Assembly: GCA_036426205.1 (NCBI GenBank) | Contig: CM071579.1 | Location: 16,722,267 to 16,786,266 of the forward strand | Origin: Ascaphus truei | Taxonomy: Eukaryota; Chordata; Amphibia; Anura; Ascaphidae | DNA length: 64,000 nucleotides | Reading direction: 5' to 3' | Shown: positions 1 through 11,799 of the stretch, piece after piece | Numbering within the stretch: the first letter of the stretch is position 1 | Layout: every line of letters starts with the position of its first letter | Translations under genes and position numbers: made by a program | Notes under the pieces: model-generated | Seen by the model: only the letters and a program-made list of their open reading frames with translations | Databases searched by the model: none | Told to the model about the DNA's origin: nothing

Positions 1-1117
1 ACACTGTGCATGATTTAACAGTCATGCTGAAACCTAAAATTAGGAGTCAAGTACTTGATAACCACTGTTATATATTATTATAACTGTCTGAGAACATTAC
101 TGGATTATAAAAATAACTTGGGTTTTATTTGCTTTGGCAGTATTTTCCCACTTACTTGAACATGAGCTGTTTAAGCATCATTTTCCAGCTACTTCTATTG
201 TACCTGTAATTAGTGGTTATTCTTGCCTTAATCATTAATTACGGTAATGTTCTTTTTCAGTTTAAGAACAATTTTCTATTTTTTAGAGTCGTAAATTTCA
301 ATTCAGAGATTGGAAATTTCGATTGTCAAATGACAGAAAAAGATGAAATTCCGATATTGGTTTTTACCATTTCTCAGTGACATCAGATCTCTCAGATCAA
401 TAGAGATCAAGAGAAGAAAGTATTTCACACATACTGTATGTATTTTGGAGGTTGCAATTAATGTGTGTGTGTTCCTTCATTGGATCAGGCAACTGCAGCA
501 CTGGAAATACAAGTGTAATCCATGAAATGTTTAGTAAGAAAATCACATATGCAATTATGATTTGCATAAGATCTGTTAATATTACAGAGGCTCTGGCTAT
601 GTTTGCAGATATTCTTATCTCCATCAAGTGCTAAAAATACTTGCTGTTTATTTAACCTTTCTGGATAATACTATGTTATGACAAATCCTAACATATGCAT
701 GACTCATAGATATTTCTAAAGGGTTCCCAAACCTTTCACCAACTACCTTTTTAATAATGGGATTAGTTTCTGTTCTGGAATTCTGCGTGCTCTCCAGAAA
801 ATTAATACATTCTTAATAAACTGATGTTAATATGGAGACCAAGAGAGTTATGGTGGTGACTTGATATGTCCTTATTAAACCAACTTGGCCAATACGTGGT
901 GTTGCTCCTCTACACAAAAGGGCAGGTGCACACATTATGTAAATGTACTGTACAAGACTCCTGATTGAGTGAAAGTTATACTAGCGATCTGGTAAAGGTA
1001 ACATACTTGACTGTATTGTCTCGGCCCTCATACAATATTGTTTCTCCAGTGTTCTTCTTCCTCGCAAAGTCAAACATTTTCCATTTTGTTTATTGTTTTG
1101 GAAAATATTTCACATCC
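1..1117. other. AT-rich DNA without recognisable gene
   Basis: I see no convincing coding region, RNA gene or repeat boundary here. The short overlapping ORFs around 343-634 lie on both strands and show no family signature, so I treat them as chance. The stretch ends at the 4-bp target duplication of the solo LTR. Confidence 0.5.
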
Positions 1118-1121
1118 TTAG

Positions 1122-1965
1122 TATAACAGGGTATGTTCCATAAGTACCTGTTTCTCTCCACATAATGTATCTGCTATGTAAATCCTGTTAAGTTCCAGGC
1201 ATTAGCAGGTTAATCTATGGGCCAGTGACCCACTTCTGCTTCAATTGAAAGTGAAGGAAGGTAGGTGGTGACTCATGGCCTGTCTACAGCGCCCTTATAG
1301 ATGGGAACAGTCCATGAGCCTGCCCCTTCCAGAGTTTTCTAGGGGAGTAGCCAAAGGTAAGTAGTTATTCCTCTCAGCTCCTCAGAGAGTGAGGAGGGGG
1401 AGAGGTTGTTCCCCTGCTCCTCCTGGAGTGAGGGGGTGCTTCACCTCAGCTCTTCAGAGAGTGAGGATGGAGAGAAGGTTCTTGTCCTCTGCTCCTCAGC
1501 GAGAGAGGACGGAGCTGTCAGCCTTCCCCATGGCGGGGCAAGCATGCTCACTTTAGGCTGTCTGGCCTAGAGACCACCAGGATCAGAGCCCTGTACCTTC
1601 TAGAAAGCCTGGGGCTAGCGGAGAATGTGATGTGCTGCAAAGAAGAGCTTATGCAGCATGCCCCACAATAAAATCCATTCAAAGATACCTCTGTCTCTGG
1701 TGTCAGTTCCTGGGCAGGAGGGATATGATCGTGCAGTGATGGGGGCTGACACCCACACCCCGTGGGTTCCATCAGTGCTGGAGGTGTTGACACCAACCCA
1801 GAAGAACCCAGAGACCTGTCCGAGCCAGTTCTGTTCCTGTCTCCTTACCATCTGGCAGACCACTCAGAACTCATGCGAGCCTACACACACACAACTGGTA
1901 ATAAGCCTACTCCCCAACAGTGGTCCCTACATGAGGTTGGGGGGGGGGAGAGGAACCGTGTTACA
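1122..1965 (+). mobile_element. Solo LTR, copy 1 (844 bp)
   Basis: The segment starts TATAACAGGG (the ancestral start was probably TGTAACAGGG, as in the copy at 46895) and ends CGTGTTACA, giving the inverted TGTAACA/TGTTACA termini expected of an LTR. It is flanked by an identical 4-bp duplication, TTAG, at 1118-1121 and 1966-1969. An AATAAA polyadenylation signal lies near 1667 on the plus strand, which sets the orientation. No internal retroviral or Gypsy coding sequence adjoins it, so it is a solo LTR left by LTR-LTR recombination. The copy at 46895-47712 aligns over its whole length. The superfamily (Gypsy or retrovirus-like) cannot be decided from the LTR alone. Confidence 0.82.
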
Positions 1966-2104
1966 TTAGTAAACATGAAGGCAGTGTAAGTGTAGGAATG
2001 AAGAATATGCCAACATGTTGGTGAGTAAAAGGGAATGTCCAGCGCGGGTCGTGTGCAAACATTTCTTGAAATGAAACTACTTGAATATGGTGGTAAGCAG
2101 AGAG

Positions 2105-2365
2105 GGGGCGAAAACGTCAAAATCCGTTTAGTGGAATTTCCCGAGATTTCCATTCAAAATCCGTTCCGCGGTGTAAAATCCATTTTTGTTTCAATTTCAA
2201 TGTGTGCGGATTAATCAAAAACTGCTGATGGATAAAAATCTGGAAAAGACGAATCACCCTTTTTGAGACTGATTTGTGGAAATCCGCGGAACCAAGGGAA
2301 CCAACCGATCCGAGACAGATGCAAATCTGCAAAAAGAAATGGCCCATCTCTGGTAGTAAGGCCAC
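2105..2365 (+). repeat. ATCCGC-rich dispersed repeat, copy 1
   Basis: The stretch is full of AATCCG and TCCGCGGA words. Its right end (GGAACC..CGATCCG, then a purine run and ATGGCCCATCTCT) matches the right end of a related block at 59604-60015. The AGAGATGGCC motif at the right end also appears, inverted and degraded, near the left end of the second copy (CTAGAGATCAG). This suggests a non-autonomous DNA transposon with terminal inverted repeats. The family is not recognised and the left boundary is uncertain. Confidence 0.5.
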
Positions 2366-2389
2366 TTCGGCACATTTATTTAACAACTA

Positions 2390-3655
2390 CGTAAACAATG
2401 GATACATTTTTAAGAGAAACCATAGATACCTCGCCTTCCAGCCAGGAGGTAAGTAACAACCATAACTATAACGAGCTCTGCCTCCCGGCCTAGAGCAAAA
2501 CATTGAATACATGTAATAAGAAAACAAAACCCACCACCCCAAGTTTATTTGATACATCAAGTTGGAGTTGACTACCCTAACAAAAACAAAACCCTTTCAA
2601 TACCCTCGATTCCCAGTGTGAGGGAGTTAAGGGGTCAACTCCCACACTCTGCCAGGATAAGGAGACCACAACCCGTCCTAGCTATCATTAAGTTACTGCC
2701 TGTCAGTTGTTCCTGAACCAGCAAGAGAGGGTCACCGTGGATTTGCCTGTGACCAGCTTGGATTGCCATTTGCCATATTGCCATTTGCGAAATTGTCCAT
2801 CATTAGATTTGCTTATGGCTGAGACTATAAATAGGACACCGACACCATATTACACACACTGTCTGGCGATATATTTCGCTGGAACCTTATGAAATTGCAA
2901 AATCTAAGACAAATTTTGTGACTTTTTGAAGCTTGGCAATTTTTTGTTGTTGTTGCAAAGAATTGAATTAGGAGGAAAAAAAATGCTTACGACCGTTTCA
3001 TACATCTCCACAGAGAGAGCCATATTTACTGCCTCGAAGCCACACTTGAAAAGCAAAACGCTGTGGCTCCGGGAACTGCGGGGGGTCCTGTGGCTGCCTG
3101 CGGGGGTCCGTCCTTCTGAATGAGACTCCCTTTGGAGAGATTTATTGTTGCCAGGTGATGTCACTCACAGTCAAGATTAAGCAAGTTCCATCGGCAGCGA
3201 GATCATTACGTCTGGCTACCTATGTATATGCACAAGGTAGAGCAACTCTCAGTGCAACGTTCAAATACATACTGTGAAAAGAAATGTTTTTCACCAAGTT
3301 CAGTAATAATGTAGACATAGCAATGCAAGTTTGAAATCAACAGCTGTTTCAGCGCTTCAACAATACTCAAGAAACACATTTGATGCTCATATATATTCGG
3401 TCTTATGTGGCCTACATTATGCTAATGTGCTGACTGGCATTTAGCCCAATTACAAGGCAAATTGCCAGCATCACTGGAACATAATGTAGATGTCAAAACA
3501 TGGCTTTACATGGGTAAACTACGAATAACCACAGATGATACTCCTGCTGACAGCAATGACACATGTTCTTAATGGAACACTGATTCTCTAGCATATCTAG
3601 AACTAAGAATACAGACTATAATATAATGAGCAATACCATGCGGGTATACAATAGC
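2390..3655. other. Unclassified intergenic DNA
   Basis: No gene or clear repeat boundary is visible. The short plus-strand ORF at 2707-2892 has no family signature. The right part abuts the 5' LTR of the BEL/Pao element. Confidence 0.4.
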
Positions 3656-3659
3656 AGAA

Positions 3660-4209
3660 TGTGTACCTGCCGACAACTCAGATACCCATATTCCCTCGTC
3701 TTTCCCTTTAGTTATGGGATTATTCTCCCTTCTTTAGTTGCCTGTCAGTTTCCCCTGTCCCAGCAGCAACTGCTGTATGTAAATGCAACATTATTGCCAA
3801 CATGTCCGTTACAAAGCCTGTGTTGGTTGCCTGAAGCACTCATATTCTCTAGCTGAGAGTGGGCTATCCTACCCCCCTGTCTCTGACTGACAGTTAGTAT
3901 TAGTCCCACTTCCTATCTAGTTGACCTTAACTCCTCATTCCTTTGACCCTGGACTACTGAGTGAGTAACTGCCTGCTAGACACCCCAGCAAGCGCCTTTT
4001 TGTTTTACACTGTCTCAATATATTGATACACTGCACGCATGACAGAGAAGCCCTCTCTCCCACACTCCATCTACAAGCACCTATCTCCCTGTGTTTTCCC
4101 TCAATAAACCAAGAAGAGAAAAGGACTTGTCTGTGCTTTGAAGATGGAGACACGAGGTTAAGCTACCTGGAGTCATTCACACACCATTCGTGACCCTGGC
4201 TTCAGGATA
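3660..4209 (+). repeat. 5' LTR of BEL/Pao element
   Basis: It aligns with 10828-11351 through the shared blocks TTTAGTTATGGGATT, TTGCCTGTCAGTTTCCC and CACACCATTCGTGACCCTGG. Both copies carry an AATAAA signal (near 4103 here). The first 30 bases differ from the 3' LTR, so the exact start is uncertain; shared sequence ends at TTCAGGATA. The two LTRs differ by many small indels, which implies an old insertion. Confidence 0.82.
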
Positions 4210-4773
4210 GTAAACAAGACCTGTGTTGGGGAATCACACAGCAGCTACTACTACAAAACTTTATTGACTATACAGAAAGTCCCTGCACACAGGGCAGCAG
4301 CATCTAGCAAACAGACTGTACAACACAACCTAACTGCCTTTTCTCTGTGCAGTCACGCCCTGCCCACCCCCACCTCAGCCCCACAGTGAGGCAGCCTAAG
4401 GACACCTGTAAGCCACGACTACCCCAACGCTGCACGCTGCAAGACACCGCTCGCACCATCTGAGACAGACGCCCTACGCTGACAAGGTAAAAGACCGCAC
4501 GCCCACACGCAAAAGGCAACAAGGCCTACACACACCTACACAGCATAGCCAGAAATCAGAGCCTCACAGACATCACGCAGGAAAGCGATCTCTCAGATAC
4601 AGAGACGCTGCGCGCATTCATGCAAAGGCGCAGGCAGCGCGCAAGGCCCAAATACGGACCAGTCACCACGACACACAAATAGGGGCCCGGGCGGGAAAAA
4701 AAAAATATGATGAGGACGATATGGAAGCGCACCGCGACTAAATTAGAGTTGGCACTGGTGGAAACAACCACTC
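4210..4773 (+). other. BEL/Pao 5' leader
   Basis: This untranslated stretch lies between the 5' LTR and the first gag-like codons. A tRNA primer-binding site should lie at its start, but I could not match a specific tRNA end by eye. The minus-strand ORFs here are not supported by any family resemblance. Confidence 0.4.
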
Positions 4774-6711
4774 ACATGGGAATACGACAATCGTCACTAG
4801 TGATGGCAAATAATGCCGCAGCAAAGTCGGACCAGGCAAAACGCAATAACGAATGATTCACTAGCGTTTCAAGAGATATCAGAGGGCATTACTTACTTAC
4901 TGCACCAGGGCGAACACAAGCCGAAAGCGCTTGCAGAACGAGACGTACAAAGCCCAACATCTGACCTGGCCACGACACAGACGCGTAAGTACCACTATCA
5001 CGGAGGCTCGAGAGTCCAGGAGAAAGGACCTTTTGCCTGCAAACCGCCCATCGCAGCGTTCAAGCACACTCCAGACATCATCAACGGGTACAGCAAAAGA
5101 CGGGCAGTCTAACGCGCCAGCGCAAGACCAAACGCTACCAAGGCGAGAGGAAGCCGTTGCAGAGGCCGCACGTGCCCGGCGGCGAATATGGCGGAGAGAG
5201 AGCAGCCAGTTAAGGGCGAGAAAAGGCGCGCATAGAGGAGGAGGAGCCAGGTTCGACGCCGCCCGCCTCCGCTGTGCACAATGCGAGCCCGCCGCTAGCT
5301 GGTACCGCCGACGCTGCCAATGCGACGCGCGTTTGCTACCCACCGGCCGCGCCAATGCACGTGAAGAAAGGCCGATATAGACAGCGGATCTAGAGGCTCT
5401 AAGCCAAAGAAAGAAGACGCTGCCGCCATAGCCAAGCCGAGTCTCTAGAAGCGAAGCGTGCGCAGACAGGACGGCGGGGAGCTAACACTACAGAGGATCG
5501 ACTCAGAGATCCAGCCCAACCACTGAAGTATGTACGAGCCTCTTCAGTGAAACACCAGCGCACCATCTCAACACGGAGGGAGCGAACCACAGACAACGAA
5601 GATCAGTAGAGACACGAGGCGGAGAGAAGACGCATTGCTCCGTTCAAAGGCAACGTGCCTAGGGATGGATGCACACAGCAGCAACAGTGACTCCACACGC
5701 CTCAGAGGCACACGGAGGCACCAACAAACAAGCTCCTGTAGATCCAGGTAACCCCACGCGAGGGAAAGAAAACAGCCCTCACTGGCACGGCCAGTCAGTC
5801 ACGCGTCCACGCCAAGGAAGAGAGGCGCAGACGAAGACCGTCCCAGCAACACTACTCAGAACGGGGCAGAACGCGCCGACGTCTCAGGGTCTGACAGAAT
5901 AGCCAATACTGGAAGCAACCGGGCGACTCTGGTGCAACGCAGGACTCATGCTTCGACGACCAGCACTCGCAGAAAACTACCGGACGGTAGGAAGTTCACG
6001 TCAAAGAGCAATCGACACGTGCGACTTACAGCAAGGGAAGAGACCCAACCGTGTTAGTAAGTTCGTAACGTAGGAACGTTCCAGCGAGAGCAAGCGCAAG
6101 ATTCGGCACGCGCAAACGCACAATCAACCCCAAGTAGGTCTGGTACCTCCCCCTAGTGTGGAATGGCTAGAAGAAGACATGGACAGCTCCTTGAAGCAGT
6201 CGAGGGATTCAACTCTTCAAAGACGGAGAGCTTCCCCAAGACACGAAATAAAGACTACTCGAAGTTACGAGATCTTGGAGACCTGCCTGCAAAACTGGAG
6301 TTCGCCAGAAAAAGAAGACCATTCCTTAATAGAGTATCAACGCCCCCTAGATTCACGCTCGTGGAAGTGAGACCCATCCTGGAAGAAGCTACCCTTCAAC
6401 CTCCAAGAAAGGGCCTTTCACAAGGTTCCAAATACAAAAGGGAGAAGCAGGTTGTCTTCCCCCATTCCTCATTCGTCGTGAGCTTACTGCGCAAGCGGCA
6501 AGACAAGAAAAGAAACGACCCCAGCTTCGTCTTAGGGGCCGCAAAACCACATCCAGCGTTAACCACCGAGGAACGAAAGGTCAACAGCAAGGTGCAAGGA
6601 CTCCAGAACACCATCTCGGTCCACAGGACGGACGTGCCCCCTACGACCCACGCGAGAAGTCCCAGCCCAGACGACCGACAGGACAAAAAAACAAAGGGAC
6701 CTTAACAAAGA
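4774..6711 (+). pseudogene. Degenerate gag region of BEL/Pao element
   Basis: By position this is gag of the retroelement. It holds several plus-strand open fragments (4813-5112, 4931-5380, 6163-6705) in different frames. They are rich in charged residues, as expected for a BEL capsid precursor, but none gives a clear capsid motif by eye. Base composition is GC-rich and CpG-rich compared with the AT-rich surroundings, which sets the element apart from its flanks. The large minus-strand ORF at 4897-5355 overlaps the same bases and is best read as a shadow of this composition. Confidence rests on context between the LTR and the zinc-knuckle/protease region. Confidence 0.6.
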
Positions 6712-7575
6712 ATGCCCTATCCACAAAAAGCCGCATCACTTAACAGAGCTTCGGATTTCAGGTAATGATGAAACCATAGAGGAGCGAAAGCCAACCTACT
6801 CAGGGAATGGGAGCCGTTTCAAATGGTTGCTTCCAAAACTCATTTTTCAAGGACTGCAAAGAGCTATTGAAATGCACAGAGTGCAGATAGCGACAGGCAC
6901 ATAGCCGCTCTACACCGGACAGAGGAAGCCTATGAAGCCACCAAAGCAAGCAAAGACCTAACCTCGAAAGCAGGGCTGGGAGGAGAGAAGAGAAGAAATG
7001 GGAGACACACCCTCCCGACGTCAGTAGCATCCAAAGCACAGCAAGTGAAGTATGCGCGAGAAGGGAGACAAGAGAGGACGACTGAGTTAGATCTTGCTCT
7101 AAAATATGTTGGTAGCAGTGCACCCGAGGGACAACCCCAAGAGCACAACGGATTATGCAATCATCGAAACCAGAGCGCAGTTCCCGATCGTGGCAGGTCA
7201 GAATTCTTCGATATGTTCGGCATACAAAACAGTACTTCTCTTACACTCTCAGAACGTGCGCAGGGGAATGGAGACTACAGGGAGAAGAGTGAATGGCTAC
7301 ACATATGCTCAATAGCGGCCAAAGTGAAGCATGCCCCTTCCCACTCATCGAGTGACATCACATGGCGGAAGATAGGAATGAGATCCCACGCCAGACTGTG
7401 GCGCCGCGACACCATCCCCATCTAAAAACCATATTGCCGATAATATCCCCACACTAGACGAAGATGCCCAGATCCTGCTGATACTGGCAGAGACATCATG
7501 AGAGCACAGACCAGATCGCGAACAGCGAAATGGGGGACCCACAACGCCCAAGCGCCCAAAGGCTCGATCTAGGGG
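6712..7575 (+). pseudogene. BEL/Pao zinc knuckle and aspartic protease remnant
   Basis: Around 6855-6900 a cysteine block reading CKELLKCTEC, preceded by CPIHKKPHHL at about 6712, matches the zinc-knuckle cluster before the BEL protease. At about 7160-7220 the remains of the protease active region end in SEFFDMF, and YTLRTCA-type sequence follows near 7240. At 7480-7500 GRDIMRAQ is readable, a conserved block leading into RT. Several frameshifts separate the pieces. The protease would have cleaved the polyprotein; no functional reading frame survives. Confidence 0.72.
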
Positions 7576-9580
7576 ATGGTCGTAGTTGAGAGAACGTCAG
7601 GCATAGACAGGATAATCGAGGCCGACAACGTAGGCGCCCTACAGACGAAATATGTGGAGAACGTCGTATATCCCACTTCAAACCTTGTCCAGAACCACTT
7701 TCAGGTCCACGAGAAGCTCGAGCACCAAAAGGAACTATGGAGACGCGCTGTGAAGCAAGAAATACCCCAATGACTAGGGAGAGTACAGTGTTCAGACACA
7801 AAGTGACGACGACACAAACAGGCGCCATCAATGGAAGACAAAGAATTCTTGAGGTTATAAGGTTATAAGGAGCTCTTCAAGGACGAAATGGGCAGTTGGG
7901 CCCCACTACCTTCCGCTCGCCAAGAAGACGCCCTCCCAAACAACAGAGACCATATGCTATGTCTAGGCTCGCTTCGCTCCCGCCGTAACTACAAAGGAAA
8001 CCGGAGACCAAGGAACACTTTGTGGCCTTATGCAAAAAATCTTCCACAGTGGCTATGCAGAGTCGGCTTCCCCCACTGAAAGAAGGCGAAGAATGTGGTA
8101 CCCTCCCGTAGTTGGCGTCTACCACCCCAGAAAACCTGGGCCAAATCGAGTTGGTATTCGACATCCAGCGCTCAGCCATCAGGGAGTCTCCCTAAACGAT
8201 GTTCTCTCACCGGGCCGGATCTAGACGAACAGTCTTTGGGAGTGCTGATCCGCTTCCGCAAGGAACCTATCGCACGTAACCGCCAGACATTTCAACAGAT
8301 GTTCCACTGCCCATCCCTCTGGCTGCCGAGAAGACAACCGTAAATAGTCCTATAGATTCCTTGACATGCTGTACCAGGATGACGACATAGAAAAACGAAA
8401 TCAACGTTAGTACCGCATGAACAGTACATGTCCTCCGGGAACAGCCCATCACTGCAGTGGCAGCTACGACGCCTCAGAAGAACGGCCCAAGACGGAGAAG
8501 CAGGAGTCGGGGAAAGACGCCAGGAGCTTCGTCGAAAGAGACTTCTATGTGGACGACGAGTATTAAAATCAGTTCCCACCGAAGAAGAGAGAAGAAGCCG
8601 TAGAATCTACTCCAGAGGACACAAAAGGTTAGCGAAGGCCAACATAAGGTTGCACAAAATAGCTTCAACAGTCTGCCACAAGTGATGAAGAAGGCGTTTC
8701 ACGCAGAAGATACAAGCACCAGATCCAAGAATTTGATTGGGGACCGACACGCCTCCCATACAGCGGAGCCTGGGGGGGAAAGCTGGAATCTTTTTAAAAC
8801 AGACACCTTTAGTTCCAGGTAGCCATCGAAGAAACCTTCACACGTCCGCGGAGTCTGTCCACCGGTAAACAGCTTTACGACAGCAGATTCGTGGCTCCTG
8901 TCATATACAAGGGAAATCCTCCTCCGAGAAATGTCCTTCGAAAAACAGGAATGGGGACACCCCACTACCTCCAGAAAAACGGGAAGAGTGGGAAACGTGG
9001 GGAAATACTCCTTGAAGGCCCTCGAGCAACTTCAAATCCCAAGCCCCATATTCACTATATCTCTCACCGCCGCACAACAGCAAAGAGCTTTGCGTGTTCT
9101 CCGATGCCTCCACCAAAGCTATAGCAGCGGTGGCCTACCTAAAAACCACGGACGTGGATGGAAGTTGCCACATCAGGTTCATCCTTGGCAAAGCTAAGCT
9201 GGCGCCAAACACCTGACCATACTATACCCAGACTCGAGCTGTGTGGTGCAAGTGCTAGCAGTAGGAACTGGCGGAGCTTATCGAGAATGAGGATGGACAG
9301 CAAACCAGATGCCGTCAAACTCTACACAGGATAGCAAGGTGGTACTGGGATACATCTACATAAGAAAGAAAAGGAGATTCTACGTATACGTAGCTAACCC
9401 GCGTAAGAAAGAATCAGGAAGTCAACCCAACCCGAACAATGGCACACGTTGCCCACAGAGCAAATCCCGCAAGATCACGCCACCAGGATCAGTACCCGCA
9501 TCTCAACGCAGAATAAGTCGTGGCTCACAGGACCAAGGTTTCTTGCGCAGCCTGCGGAAACGCATACCAACCCCAAGGTG
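7576..9580 (+). pseudogene. BEL/Pao reverse transcriptase and RNase H, broken
   Basis: The polymerase region can be followed through fragments in three frames (7576-7773, 7888-8079, 8030-8343, 8428-8685, 8931-9197, 9309-9581). The RT catalytic box FYVDD is intact at 8543-8557. Downstream, a block ending KANIRLHKIAS and an ALEQLQIP block are typical of vertebrate BEL elements. RNase H begins at CVFSDAS (9091-9111) and continues through KAIAAVAYLKTTD. A DSKVVLGYIY block at about 9325-9360 marks later RNase H. At least six frameshifts and stops interrupt the chain, so no enzyme can be made. Confidence 0.85.
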
Positions 9581-10827
9581 AGATTTGAACAGTGGCATCC
9601 GAAAAAGATACGGAGATAAGGGCCCCCACAAGTATCCGCGGGTACTCACCAATGTATCGCACCACAAAAACGCATTCGGATCACATCGATCAACGCTTCT
9701 CAAAGTGGGCGGCCCTTCTGCGAACAGTAGCCCATCTCGGGCATATAGCCTCCTCCTTCCGCCAGACACCCAGACGGTAAAAACCGGTTGCCACGGCTGT
9801 GGACAATCTGCAAAGAGCTGCGCACCGAGAGGGAGTAGAGGAAAGATACAAAGGCTAAGGAAATGTTTCTCAGTCATGTTCAAAGGGAAACATATGCGGA
9901 AGAGATCAATTGCATCGGGAAAGAAGAGTGTTAACAAAAAAACAGTCCACTTTGGAAGTGAATCCCTTCATCGACAACGACGGCCTCATGAGAGTAGGAG
10001 GCCGCTCAATAAGTCCCCAACTGAGCAGGGAGGAAAGCAAACCTCTTATCATCCCGGCCGGCATCACATCGCCACTTTTGTGTGCGCCACTACACGAACA
10101 AGTCATGCACAGGGACGACACTTCACCGAAGGCGCCATTAGGCGGGCGGGCATTGGGTCGTGGCATGGAAAAAGGTGGTGGCCAGTAATCTCCCACAAAT
10201 GGGTAGGTGCCGAATGCTGAGAGGCAAAAAGCCAAGACAAAGGATGGCGGTCTACCTGTCGACAGACTTAAAACAGAACCCCCCTTTACCATGTAGGACT
10301 GTGATGTATTTGGGCCCTGGTGGTCATCTAGCGGAGAAAACTAGGGGGCGGACTAGCCAACAGCAAACGAGGGCGGTACTCTTCACCTGCAATGAGTAAG
10401 CGAGTGATACACATCGAGGTTATAGGATTATGGAATGCTTCAAGCTTATAAAATGCCCTCAGAAGTTCTTTGCAGTCAGAGGAACCAGTTTAAACAAATA
10501 CGCTCGATGTGGTACCAATTTCGTTGGAGCATGTAAGGAATTACAATAGACTAAAGAAGACAATAGTATCAAAGATAGATACTTGCGCGACAAGAGGCCG
10601 GGGACTTTTAAGAGGACATTGTGGTGCATTCAAGCTAACCAAGAGCTACGCACCCACTGGCTTCCCTACTGGAAGCCTGCCAAAGGATCTGATGCCAAGT
10701 GGTACCGACCGGTATCACGTTTGTATGGAAATAGGACCTTTGCAGTATATCGTTATGTTGTATGTATGCACATATGTTCCACATAGCTTGTTATATAGTG
10801 GTATCTACAGATACCAGAGGGGGAGTG
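9581..10827 (+). pseudogene. BEL/Pao integrase, truncated
   Basis: A histidine/cysteine zinc-binding region is visible at about 10090-10220 (LHEQVMH, then a degenerate CRMLRGKK). The first catalytic aspartate lies in DVFGPW at 10303-10320 and the second in DVGTNFVGACKEL at 10505-10543. The expected glutamate block (HMGGxWER) and the C-terminal region are missing: sequence after 10545 is short and reaches the 3' LTR at 10828. This is an internal deletion in an already frameshifted gene. A polypurine tract (AGAGGGGGAG) ends at 10825, directly before the 3' LTR. Confidence 0.8.
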
Positions 10828-11351
10828 TGTCGGAACTAGATCCATATTCTCTGTCTTCCCCTTTAGTTATGGGATTTCATTTCTCCTCTTTAGTTGCCTG
10901 TCAGTTTCCCTGTCCCAGCAGCAACGCTGTATGTAAAATGCAACATATTGCAAAATGTCGTTTACACAGCCTGTGTTGGTGCCTGCAGGCTCATATTCTC
11001 CTAGCTGAGAGGGGGCTATTCCTACACCCCGTCCGCTGACAGTAGTATAGTCCCACTCCTATTAGTGTGACCCTTACCTCATTCCTTTTGACCCTGGACA
11101 TCTGAGTGAGTAAATGCCTGCTATCACCCAGCAAGGCCTTTTTGTTTTACACTGTCTCATATTGATCCACTGCACAGCAGACAGAGAAGCCCTCTTCCCC
11201 ACACTCCATCTACAAGCACCTATCTCCCTGTGTTTTCCCTCAATAAAACCAAGAAAAGAGAAAGGACTGTCTGTTGATTGGAAGAGGTGAGAAACGAGGT
11301 TAAGCTACCTGGAGTCATTCACACACCATTCGTGACCCTGGCTTCAGGATA
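10828..11351 (+). repeat. 3' LTR of BEL/Pao element
   Basis: It starts TGTCGGAACTAGATCC right after a purine tract and ends within TTCAGGATA, as does the 5' LTR. AATAAA lies near 11241. Confidence 0.85.
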
Positions 11352-11790
11352 AAGTGTAAAGACACATTATCATGTTGGATTCACATGGGATGCAGCATGG
11401 AGCCCGTTTCTGTTCCCAGTTTAGGTTGGGTAAAAAAAATATATAGCTTCATTCCCCAACATCTATTCAACATAATGGGATTGTCATTGGTCAAGCTTGG
11501 CACTAACTTACGGTTCGTGAAAAAGTCATATAGATCTGTAACCTCAACAGAACAGGAGAGAGGAGACCGATTTATTACAGGACTCTTATACCTCCAAATA
11601 TAGTTACTTATGTCATATGTAGAGAGATACCTGTGAGCACACCTGAAATACTGTACCTGGGAAATAGGCTGATTTAAAAACACAAATATGTCTATTTCAG
11701 GGTCTGGATTAAATGACCAAATGTTGCTTTGCAAAATGGAAAAAGTTTAGCGAAATGTTACATGAAAACAAAATGGGCAACATTCTCAGG
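11352..11790. other. Unclassified DNA
   Basis: I see no gene or repeat here. The overlapping ORFs on both strands have no recognisable content. Confidence 0.4.
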
Positions 11791-11799
11791 TCTACATGG

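Larger units (their letters stand above)
3660..11351 (+). mobile_element. Decayed BEL/Pao LTR retrotransposon, nearly full length
   Basis: Two LTRs in direct orientation enclose, in order, a gag-like region, zinc knuckle, aspartic protease, reverse transcriptase with YVDD, RNase H and a truncated integrase. Protease before RT and integrase last is the BEL/Pao order, and several blocks match what I know of vertebrate BEL polyproteins (the FYVDD block, the VFSDAS RNase H start, the DxGTNF integrase block). Every domain is broken by frameshifts and stops, so the copy is dead. The outer LTR boundaries are approximate because no clear target duplication is visible. Confidence 0.9.

Noticed and set aside
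4897..5355. 152-codon minus-strand ORF in the BEL/Pao gag region
   Set aside because: It overlaps plus-strand gag-like frames, is rich in Arg, Ala and Ser as expected from a GC-rich reverse frame, and lies inside a plus-strand retroelement.
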